Of a stretch of DNA of 64,000 nucleotides, positions 11,301 through 23,300 are shown piece after piece. Below the pieces are notes generated by a model that ran no database searches, was not told the origin of the DNA, and worked only from the letters and a program-made list of their open reading frames with translations. The stretch covers positions 27,484,001 to 27,548,000 of the forward strand of contig JBAIAC010000033.1 in assembly GCA_037349315.1 (NCBI GenBank), given 5' to 3'. This DNA comes from Chelydra serpentina (taxonomy: Eukaryota; Chordata; Testudines; Chelydridae). Every line of letters starts with the position of its first letter. The stretch's first letter is position 1. The position numbers and the translations under genes were made by a program.

Positions 11301-14300
11301 CGTGGACACCAGATCATTTATTTAGTGAGTTATAATAGTTTCCCTTCTTGTATGTGAATAAGCGATGCCTTTATAGTGGCCTACCTGTGTCCGCATTAGA
11401 TGGGTTGTACCACTTTGGCTATACGGGCATAGTAAAAGGAGTGCCACTTTTGTGGGTAGGCAAGTCCATTCTCCTCTCTCTGGTATGTTGCCCTTATGAA
11501 GCATTGGCCTTTCGAATGACATTGGTACTAAGTTTTCAAAGACGCGCCTGATTCTAGGCTCCTGGAACTGTAATCTTGTGGAGATTTCCGCAGGTCCCTC
11601 TGTGCTGCGTCCTTTGTTTCCCCTGAAACACTCAGAGCAAAGATCCCTTGTAAGGCATCCCTCTAGAACACACCTTGGGGAAGCTGTGACATGAGCGTGG
11701 CTGGTTTCTCATTCACCTTAGCCAGTGCGGCGTCATGGGAAATAATTGCCCTGCCCCTCTGCCTCTCGCTGCAGGGAGAGACAAAGGCTGCAGTGACTGG
11801 TGGAATAATTATTGTCGGTTGCTGAGAGGAAAAATCTGGTTCTCTTTGTGACGTTTAAAGGGACAGTGTCCCCTAACAAGTTCTGCGGGGATCCCTCCCT
11901 GCCCTGATTATCCGTCACCGCCATTAAGGGAGCCCGTGCCCTTGCTGTCACCAGGTGACTTCGTCAATAAGCCATCCTGGTGCACCCTTGACATTGAGTC
12001 ATGCTTAATATGCATTAACGCTTTCTCTGCTGGACCAGACTGCATGCCTCTCAGCCTCCGTTCTAGAGAAAATATATACCGCTCTTTCAAATGAATGGTA
12101 TTGCCAGTGCTTTCTGGCCAGCTTGGAAAATTGGGGATGGCACACTACTGTAGTCCAGGAAAGCTTATGCTGAAATAAATGTGTTAGTCTCTAAGGTGCC
12201 ACAAGTACTCCTTTCTTATTTTCTTTATGCTGACACAGACTAACACGGCTACTACACTGAAACCTGCCCTTTGCTAGTGTGGCTTAAACGTCCCGTTGAA
12301 TCCCTCACTTCATCTGGATATGCACAGAGTAACAGCAGCCTGTAGTGCCCATTTCCAGGAGACTGTGGCCTTTCCTCTCAGGCATAAAGCTGGCCTCTCC
12401 CAGCCGTGCCTCCTGCCTGGAGTCTTGGAAACCTGCCCTTGATCCAGCTTCTGGAAGCTGTAGCAGCTGCAGAACACAGTGGCACTTCGCCCTTTGAGTG
12501 GTGTGGGTTCCTACGATCACTTCCCAGGTCTGTACTCGCTTTTGGCTTCTTCTTCAGTTGCAAGTGCAACGCAAGGTGTTGCTGGTGAAAATGTTTAAAC
12601 CCTGGGACCCCGTTACGACCTCTTCTACGCAGACGTGAGCCTGCTGTGTGCAGGGCCGGCCCTAGCTTTTCGGCCGCCCCAAGCAAAAAAAAAAAACCCA
12701 CAAGCGCCGCCCCCGCCCCAATGCCGGCCAACCCCCCCCTCCCCCCCAAAAAAAACGCTGCCCCGCCAAAATGCGGGGGGGGGGGCAGAGGACAGCATGC
12801 CCGCCGCCCCGCTCCCCCTGCCAGTGGGGAGCGCGGAACACCTGCCGCCCCGCTGCCCCAGCGGGGAGCGGAGCACGCCGGCGGCCCCGCTGACCCGGCC
12901 GGGAGCGGAGCACGCCGGCCACCCCGCTGCCCCGGCCGGGAGCGGAGCACGCCGGCCGCCCCGCTGCCCCGGCCGGGAGCGGAGCACGCCAGCCGCCCCG
13001 CTGCCCCGGCCGGGAGCGGAGTACGCCGGCGGGGAGCGGAGCACGCCAGCCGCCCCGCTGACCCGGCCGGGAGCGGAGTACGCCGGCGGGGAGCGGAGCA
13101 CGCCAGCCGCCCCGCTGCCCCGGCCGGGAGCGGAGTACGCCGGCGGGGAGCGGAGCACGCCAGCCGCCCCGCTGCCCCGGCCGGGAGTGGAGCACGCCGG
13201 CGGCCCCGCTGCCCCGGCAGGGGCGCCAGAGGAAGTTTTTGTGTTTTTTTTTAATTTACAAAAAAAACTAAAAACCTTGAGTGCCGCCCCCCTCCAGGTG
13301 CCGCCCCAAGCACGTGCTTGGTAGGCTGGTGCCTGGAGCCGGCCCTGGCTGTCTGGAACTCAGCTTTCCCGGTTCAGTGGCAAACGGTTCTCAGTTGAGC
13401 GTCCCCCTCACAAAGCAACAGATCCTCAGCCTGGCCAGCTTCAGATCCCACTGCAGGGCTGTGTCTGTCTTCTGAGTGCTCACTGAGCATTAGCTGATGC
13501 TTTGCCATTGCTTTTGCTTTTGTTTTCTGTTTGCGGTTGCAGAGCCGCCCAGAGGATTCAGGGGCCTGGGGGAAAGCAGGATTCAGGGGCCCGACGATGG
13601 GGCCCCTTCGCCAAAATGTCGCCGAAACGCCGCCCAATAAGGCGGTGGCAACGACCAAGCTCCCGCCGCAGTGCCGCCAAATACGGACAGGGCCGGCTCC
13701 AGGCACCAGATTTCCAAGCAGGTGCTTGGGGCGGCAATGTGGAAGGGGCGGCAGTCCGTGTGCCGTGCAGGCAGCATGCGCGTTTCCACGGCGGCAGTAA
13801 TTCGGCAGCAGCTTGTCCCTTCAGCCGTCCACAGCGGCAATTCGGCGTGCTGCCTGGGGCGGCAGAAACCGTGGAGTCGGCCCTGAATACGGAAGTGCCG
13901 CCGGAGCGCTGGACGTTGTGGGGCCCCGACACGGACGTTCCGGGGCCCCCTTAGGTGCGGGGCCCGAAGTGCCACCGAAAACCCGAAGCGCCACTGGGAT
14001 TCTTGTGGGGGCCCCTGCGGGGCCTGGGGCAAATTGCCCCACTTGCCCCCCTTCTGGGCAGCCCTGTGCGGTTGTAGGGCAGAAGAAACAACAGGGGGTG
14101 GCTTCGGGGGTCGGTTATGATGGCTGAATGCTTGTATGCTTTAACTTGATGGTGTTGACAAGACTGGAGTGACAACTTGATGTGTTGAATCTATAACACT
14201 CCTGGCCCAGAGGATCTCTCACTGTGGTCCAGGGAGCACTCATGGTCTGCTTAGGTTTTCCAGGCACTCTGATCTGCGGCTTCTGTCTCAGAGGTGAAGC

Positions 14301-17300
14301 ACCTGATGTTTCCTCTAGTCCTGTCCAAGTCTCTCGTAGGGTTTTCAGGGGATTTTTTTACCCAAATAAACTAAAAAAAAACAAATAACCCAAGTCTCTC
14401 TCTGAACTCTGTGTGGCTGCTTCTTGTCTTCCTTGGCTGGATGTTTCATTAGTGTCAATTCAGCTGTGATTAAGTAAGAGCAAATGGGAGAGGGAGGTCA
14501 GGCAGAGGTGTTTTGCTCCAAAAAGAGCCAATGCTACTATTGAAAGAGCTGCTGTGGGATAAATGAGGAATAACACTGTGGCTGTATGCATAGATGCGTG
14601 GTGATGTGAAATGTGTGGATAATCCCACTCCCTGAAGCATGCGGGTGCTTTTACTGTAAAACAGTGATCAAACAAGAGTAATAATGACTGATAAGTCATG
14701 CCCCATAGCCGTTATATTGGGCGTGTGTGGATCTGAAACCTGACACTTCAGAGATGCCTCCTTTTTTAAGCATCTAGCTCATTGTTTTAAAACAAGTTAA
14801 AGAGACAGTAAGATAGTTTTAGGAAGAGAAAGAGTCAAGAACCTAGAACCAAGATCACCTGGGGCTGGGTGCCCAATAAATAGGGTGACCCTCTGTCCCA
14901 TTTTTAAAGGGACAGTCCCGTTTTTGGGGACTTTTTCTTATATTGGCGCCTATTACCCCCCACTCCCTGTCCCGTTTTTTCACAGTTGCTGTCTGGTCAC
15001 CCTACCAATAAAGGCCAAGACAGATACCAAAGGAGATTGAGACAACCCATGACAAGTGCTGATCTGGTTGCACCAAGTGCCATTTTCCCATCTGTTGGTT
15101 CTTTGGGTTGCATGTTTGAAAGCAACGGAAAAGGGGCTTCGCTGCGTAGCTTCCATCACCATCAATGAAAATAGATCCCGGCGTCATGTCCTTGCGAAAG
15201 GCAGTTTGAGGATTCCCTCCCATTGCCTCATTTTAGGCTCTCTCAGCTGCACTTCCGTGTTTAGATTGGTTCTTTTCATGCTGATTCTTCACTGATTTCC
15301 CCATGTCCGCACTACAATCTAATTAGCATTTCCTCTCTAAGGCACTATGCACGGGGTCTCGGTTCCTATGTCTTCAGGTTACACTTGCAATGAGACAAAC
15401 GCTTATTTGCAACAAGGCAGAAAACTGAGGACCAAATTCTGCTCTTGTTTACACTGCGGTAGCCCTGGAGTGGCTCCACTGAAGTCAGTATCTGAATGGC
15501 ATAGCCATGTCTGCACGGAGAGTTGTAGGGCATTCTCCCAACACTGGTCTAGCACCAGTGCATCTCCGTCGGTGTAAGCAAAGTTGGGAGTTGTAGCATA
15601 GTTCAGAAGTCAGCGCTTTTACCAATGTGTCTTCTAGACCTGCTCTAGACCTCACCAGTGGCTCATCTCCACCAGCACTAGTCCTGTTGGAGCATCAGCC
15701 CTACAGCAAGGGTGCGGGAATTTCCCTGAAATGCTCAGCATGGTCTCTAGAATTCAGTCTCATGACATTAGGAGGAATTAAGCTCACAGGTCTAAAAATA
15801 GCACCTGATATTTAGGAAGGTTTTAACACCGAGGCTGCCAAGCTGTGACAACGCGAACGAGTGAGATTTTAAACATTTGTAAGTGAGATTTCAAATGTCT
15901 CATTGAGACACCTTGCCAGGTCCTTCATCCCAGCAGAGAAATGCATTCACAATTTGCTAATCCCAAAAGAGGGAACCTCACTTGCCATGAGAGTGGGAGT
16001 TGTCAGGTCTCTCTAATGGCCCCCATGCCAATGTCCTCTCAATCTTGGTATTTTTCATACCCTGCAGTGACAAGTGCAAAGGCCACTGCTGAAAAGTCAG
16101 GCGGGGAGGGGACGGGGGGACGGGACAAACAATCTTCCACTTCAAATGTCCTGACTCCTTACAGTGAGTTGTGAAATGTGATATGTTTGAGCAAGATGTG
16201 TCTATGGTAGTGACAAATCTGGGCTTTGGGAGGAGTGGCATCAGAGGGGGCCTTTAAGTATCTGACCGCCAGGGTCAAAAATATTTCTCTGATCCCCTCA
16301 CTTCTCTACTGACTTTGGATTTTATTTCTGACGTGTGAGTCAGGTCAATACTTACAGAAATGTAGGACTAAGTCGGGTGGTGAGAGCCAGGCATACTGCA
16401 GGCCAGCACCCAACAAGTTTCCCACACACAGCTCTGCAAATCACCTTAACCAGCCTGACCCGCGGAACCCGCTGCTGTTCCAGTCCTAGGCCCTGCACAA
16501 TTCTGCCAGTGCCCCTCACTTCACTTCTGATGCCCGCTGCTAGTCCATTCCTAGATCCCCCATTGTTCTGTCAATTCAGTTCACTTCTCATGTACAGCAT
16601 CCACTGCTGTTCCACAGCTCATCTTGTCTTGAGCCAAATGTGCTGTATTGTGATATGCTCAAATGGAGAACAGGGTGAGACACACCAAATTAATTTTCAA
16701 GCCAGAATCACATGTCCAGGTGACAGGTTCATGTATAAACTGAAGCTCAGCTGAACCATCCACAGTCAAGCTAGCTGGACTCAGACCGAACCTTCACCAG
16801 AGAGCATCACACCTGGGCATTGTCCCAAAGCAAAATCACAGATCCAAGCACCTACACATTTTGGGGCTTCAGATGAGGATTTCATCATTCAAAACCAAAT
16901 CTTACCGTTGGCTCCTATCTCGGTAAAGAGCCAAGCCAAAACCCCAAATCTACAGCCAGTCAGAAAAACATCAATGAAACGTTTTTGGTGGGAATTTGCC
17001 AATTCACCAATATCAAAAGGCTTTGCAAAGATGGTTTGATTTCAGTGAAAAGTTATCAAAGAGCCCTGCTGTTCATAATGGGGCGTTTACCACTAGTACC
17101 AAATACTGCATCCATCCATTCATTTTGTTCGCTGGGGTAACGGAAAGGTCATTTTTTCTAATGTGGATTCAACCCATTCCGACAGGTGGATCTGATTTGT
17201 CATTTGTGATGGGGTGTGTCAGGGGGAGGTTATCTGGTTGTGTTAGCATCTGTGAGCAGGACTGTGCTTGCTGTCTGTATAGAATCTTTGTGTGAATGTG

Positions 17301-20300
17301 TGCCTGTGTCTGTCTGAGAATCTGTGTGTTTTCTGTCTGTGTGTGTATATCTATGTGCCTGCATGTTGAGTCTATGTATGTGTGTGTGTGTGTGTGTCAG
17401 TGTGTCTGTGTATGCATGTGTTTTTGTGTCTGTCTGTAAGGCTGTGTGTTTGTGTATGAGTTTATGTCTCTGTTTGTGTAAATCTGTGCCTAAGTGTTTG
17501 TGTGTATAACTGTGTGTGAGCTTCTGTTTCTGCTTCTTACACTGTCTTCTTGGGTGACCATGGCCAAGTCACGTACCTTCCGTGCCCTATCTGTAACAGG
17601 GAGATGATCAAATATACTTGGCTCAAAGGAGGGTGGTGGAACTTCATGAATCAGTATTTGAGATCATCAGTTATAATCATGATACATTGTACCTCGATAG
17701 AACCTGTTTTCTGGGAATATCAAAGGGCTTGAATTTAGTTTAACAGTCCCCCACCCCTCTGGACTATGTAGCTGTGATTGTCTCCATTTTCCAAAAGGAA
17801 GAAACTGAGGCACAGAGCTAAAATGACTTGCCCAAGGTCACTCAGGAAGTTTGTGGCAGAACTAGCTACAGATCCACTAGAACAAGGTGACTATTGCAAA
17901 AATGATCATTGAGCTCTGTTTGTAATTTTTCAGCCAGTTCGCTTTTACTGTGCCCTTTTTTATGTTCATTTTCCATGAATATTCTAGTGCATGAGCTGAC
18001 TGGCAAGGATGTTTATGGCAACTGTGAATTTTAAGTGAGTATTGGAGTATATTTCACATTCGTAATCCTGAGACTTTGGACCAGAAAACTGCCTCCAGAG
18101 TTCCACTCATCCAAATATGCAACGTGACCTAGTTGTCCAATCAAAGTAGTTTGGCATTTACCTATCGAAAACTCTCAACACAGGGCTTGTGAATATTCTA
18201 CAGACTAAGAACGGTTCCCAAAGAAGAGTGAGCAAATCATTTCAGAAAAAACGTACCTTTGAGAAAAATCGCAGGCTGGTCACAAACAAGTTGTGAATGG
18301 AAAATTCTTCAAATAAATGATTCATCGTAAATGATTCATTCGACTCTAGAGTCTGAATTATGGGACAATCTTTCCTCCCCATCCTGTGATACATAAATCA
18401 TGTTACCTTACATTTGTATACTGTGCTTCTTGGCCAACATAACACCTTCGATAGCCCAAATTCAGCTCCACCACCTCAAAGAAAAAATAAAAGGGCCCGG
18501 TGTTAGCCAAATGGGCTCGTTTCCCCCTGGAGCTGCCCTAACACCGGGTTATTCATTCATGATATAGAACTACCATACATATATGCTACTTGGTCACTGG
18601 AGAACATCTCCAAACAGAAGTCAAAGGACCTGAGCTACGTGAATGGAATTGGGAAGCAGGTTAGTATGCTGTGGGGCTGACTGTAAGATCAAACTGATAA
18701 CAATTAGATCAATAAGTGAATACTGCCATTCAGCATTAGGAAGCTTTTTACATCAACATCTGTCCCTATAACTTTAATAGTGGTTAATCTTTACCACCTG
18801 AGGCTGAGAGATTTAAATGTGGATCAACTGAGCTAGAGTAAAATGGGCTGACTTTTTTGCTTGTTTCTTTTAATTAGCACCGCCCACCTTTTCCTCTCTG
18901 CAGGCCAGTGAAGTGGAGTGGCCCAGAGGTATTGTCCTGCATGTGTTGTCTGTGAGCATGACAAACCTGGGGAAATCTTTGGCCTGTCAGGATCACAGTG
19001 TCTGAACAATAGATTTGCTTGGACAGTCACCATTGGAGAGTTGCCCGGTGACCCAGCTGGGCAGAGACAAGCAGCCCTGCAGACCATGTTCATGATGCAT
19101 GGTGACTTTAACTGTACACTGAGCGGAGATGTGGGGAAAGTATCCAAATGTTAGACTGCAAAGAGGAAAAGGTGCAGAGTCCAATCATATTTTTCATATT
19201 TATTCACTGGAGGGAAGCAAGATTCCCCAGCTCACACCATTGGTCCATCAAGCCTGATGTCATGCCAAACCAGTGGTCAACACCTGAGGCTTCAGGTGAT
19301 GGTGAAGAATAAATGAAATCAACTCAGGGCCTGGCGCAGTCGCCATGAGCAGCAGTTCAGCTGCCCCCCTAGTTCAAGAGCGTGTCGCCCAGAATCCTTT
19401 ATGCCAGCTGTCTGCCTGCTGCAGTGACCATGACTAGCATTGCAGATGTCCTCACGTTGGGTATCTGCTGCATGGTTCATCTGGGGAAATGAAACATTTG
19501 CCTGAACTCCTTCCATCAGCCCACACCGTGTCCCTCATTTGAGATGCCACCAGGTTGGAGACGGAGGGCATAGAGTTCCTCTGCGATTCCCTTATGTGAG
19601 AGCAGTCACCAGAACTACTTTAGATGCCCTCAGGCTAGAGATGTAAGTGGGAGGATGCCTCTCCAATCCCGGCTGGGCTCGGATGCCCGCAGCGCTCTCC
19701 GTGACTGGCATTTCTCACGCCCTCCGGACTGCGAGCTTTAAATGCACCCTCGGGAGAAAAGCTTGACAAACGCTGATGAGAAAAGGGGAAAGCACGGACA
19801 AGAAATATTTGCAGGCAGCGCCGTTGTTTGGTTTTCTCCTGACGTTATTCTCCTATCAGGTCATTAACCAGCGCGCACTGGAACTAGAACTCTGCACAAG
19901 AGACTCGGGGTGATCATCTGCCATGGATCCCATTTCACATTCCCTCTTGTCACATGACTGCGGGGTCAATACAGTTTTGTGCTTAGGTACCTGGGTTCTT
20001 CCACTGACGACATTTCCACGGATTAACCATCTTCTCATCTTGACACAGCCCCAGCCACAAGGGTCTTCTCCATCTCCAAATGTCTAAGGATTCCCCTTTC
20101 CTGCATGGCGCAGAGATTTTGGGCCACCACTTATTCAGGCAGTAGGGAAATATGTTTCCCTTTCTAAGCCCTTAATCCAGTTCCTATCTGTATTACAGAG
20201 AGGGTGAGAGAGCGTGAATCCCATTTGGGCGGCTTCTTCAAAGGACAAGTGTATGAAAAGGATGCACAGATTGCACACTAATCTAGACGGCTCTCACTCC

Positions 20301-23300
20301 CTGCGGTGAACCCTATTAAAATAGATGTTTGATAAACGCTCTCTGAATGAATCAGCCCTGCCACTCCCTTGATGAAATGAAATAGCAATTGATTCTCAGG
20401 CTTGTCAAAGGAATGAAAAAGTTGTTACAGGAGGGATCCCTCCAGTCTGATAATATACAGTGTCCTATGGGAAGCAGGAAACAGCATATGATGCCATGCT
20501 CCAAAGCAACATGTCCCAGATGAGCTGCTCAGAAGATTTGATATTAAGAGGGAGTGAGGATCCAGCTCAGATAAAACAAGGAACCTGTCTCCCAGCTCCC
20601 TGAGTTTTCACGCCAAACTCAAATTCTTTCTGGAGGTATAGGACTCGTTTCTTTTCTGTTGCTTATCCTCTTGGGGCTGGTGCAGCTGGGCTGTGGGAGA
20701 AAACAGGCCTGTAAGGGAATTTTTCATTAAAAAAAAAAATGTCCCGTTGAAAAGCTGAACATGTCAAAAAAATCTTTTGAGAAGCTTTAATACTTATAGA
20801 GCACAATCATCTAGATCAGTGGTTCTCAAAGCCAGTCTGCTGCTTCTTCAAGGGAAGGCCCCAGTGAGCTGGGCTGGTTTGTGTAACCTGCCGCGTCCGC
20901 AGGTTCAGCCGATCGCAGCTCCCACTGGCCGCGGTTCGCTGCTCCAGGCCAATGCGGGCTGTGGGAAGCAGCGCGGGCCGAGGGATGTGCTGGCCGCCCT
21001 TCCTGCAGCCCCCATTGGCCTGGAGCGGCGAACCGCGGCCAGTGGGAGCCGCGATCAGCCGAACCTGCGGACGCGGCAGGTTACACAAACCAGCCCAGCT
21101 CACCAGGGCCTTTCCTTGAAGAAGCGGCGGACTGGCTTTGAGAACCACTGATCTAGTACCTAGGCCATGGGGCACAGAAAACTAAGTGGAGAAAAGGCTT
21201 AAAGCTTTCCAATGGGTCTAAGAGAGTTACGTGCCCAACTCCTATTGAGCATCAGTAGGAACTGGGGGCCAATTCCCTGAGAATGCCAGGCGAAAGAAGG
21301 CGTGAGCTCTGCAGTCAGCAGATTGGACACTTGTCCTGTTTTTTTCCCCCTCTTCCCTGGTAGAATATTGCATTAACCTAGGAGCCAGCACTAGAAATGT
21401 CTGACCTCTGGCTCCCAAGAGTCTGACTTTGGGAAGATCTAGTTTCTGTGTCTCTGATGAGTGCATCAGGATCGTGAATGACAAGCCTTAATTTGGGTAA
21501 TCTAGTCCAGCCCATAGTAGCCTGTACCAAATAGTCCCCATGATTTCATTGAGACTATTTGTGGTAAGGTATCGCAGTCTGACCCGAAGGGCACAGGAAG
21601 CCAGTGGAGACTGTACTGGCGTGATGTGTTCCCCATGACTCGCCCAGGAGGTGGGCTGCTGTCTATGGGACAGGATGGAGATTTTTGGTTGGCCTTAACT
21701 GACAGCCCAAGATAAAAGCAGTTGCAGGAGTCCAGTCTAGAAGTGGATCTTGTTTGCCATGTCCTCCTCTGAGAGGGAAGCGTGAAGTCTCCTGGCGACC
21801 TGGAGCTAGAGAAAGGCATTCCTAGCCACTTCTGCTACCTAGTTCTTGAGACGCAGAGAAGTATTTAGTGTGACCCTTAGGCTGTGCACGACTTTGAGGA
21901 TCTGGGAGCCAGACACCTGTGATAGTGGGTGAGGTTATTATTAATAAAGCTGGTTGGGAATTTTTCTGATGGAAAATGCAGTTTTGGAAAAATCAAAATT
22001 TTCTGGGGACAAATTTTGATTTTGCTGCACATTTTTGGTTTTCCATTGGGAAACCCGACATGAAATATTTCCTTTCAGGTCAGTTTGAATGGTAATGTCA
22101 TATTTTGGATTGCTGTACTGACCCAAAACATATATTTCAAGCCAGTTTAACATTGAACTGCATTTCTCTATTGTGGCGTGCTGCCTCATGGGAGCTGAAA
22201 TTCGAGTCCAATTCTGTCCAATGGGCTGGGCTTTCTGGCCAGACTACAGCTTCCATGATGCAGTGCAGTCCTCCCTCTGACTAAGCTATGTGGCACATTG
22301 TAGGTGCATGATGGGAGGTGTAGTCTAGCCAGGGGTCTCGTCAACCTGCTGGTCGCAGTGCAAGCCATGGAATCTGACCGTTTCTGCTGAAGTGCTCTTC
22401 TGTACGTTGTAAAGGATGGGGGCCAGGGCTGACTGCTGAGGCACTTAGCCTCTGAGGGCTGGGGAGGATAAAGAACAGTTACTCTTCACTCAACTGGAAT
22501 CTGCTGGAGAGAAATGATCAGGACCAGATTGGAGCCCTGCTGTCCACCCCAGCCAGGGCTTGTCAATGAGTCAAAGGCTGAGATTTGGCCTGTATCCATT
22601 GCCATGTGACGGTCCATCAGGGGGACCAAAGCTATTTCTGTGAGTTATTTGTGGCAGTAGTAGACGACATGCAAAAACCTAGCGCTCTGGGCTGTTTTAA
22701 TATTAGCTTGAAACTCAGCGTATGAACCCACAGAAACTAACAACCAAAAAAGCACCTCCTCCATTAAAATAATCCTTCCCCTCACCCACGCTGACCACAT
22801 TCTAGATACAGGACAGGATGGAATGGGGTTTCGGGAAAAGAGAAATCAAGTGTACATTCTCAGCCTCTGGATCCCACCTGTAAAACTGGGCTAACATGAA
22901 GTACTATGAGATCCTCAGCAGTAAAAGGGGCATCTACAGATGCACAGTTCTATTCAGGGAATCCTTGCTCCCCACTGATCCGCAGCTGTCACATTGGGGC
23001 AGTCAAGTGTAAGTCAGAGGGGCATGCTGGGAACTGGGATGGACTGACCCATGGCCTACCTTAGGATCAGGGTAGCATAAAGGTGGTTTAACGATACCGT
23101 GCTGCCCACCCCGCTCTTGCTCCAAGTGCAGCTTGTCTGGATGAGAGGATCAGGCGCTTTACTTGAAGCCTGTGGCACTCTGAAGTGGTTAATGCAAATT
23201 ACTTTTAACTGATTCTTTGGACTACCAGAAGGGGGTCGCTCCCAATGTTCCCTCTAATTTTTGACAGGCCATGAGCGCAAAAAATTTTCTTCTGTGCAAA

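Noticed and set aside
12378..13324. Four long Pro/Ala/Gly-rich frames on both strands
   Set aside because: Produced by the GC-rich tandem array inside a hAT element; no homologous domain.
13502..14127. Several 100-150-codon frames
   Set aside because: They lie wholly within two nested non-coding MITEs whose ends and target duplications are defined.
20777..21175. Nearly identical proteins of about 120 residues on opposite strands
   Set aside because: A direct consequence of the palindromic foldback element; not a gene pair.
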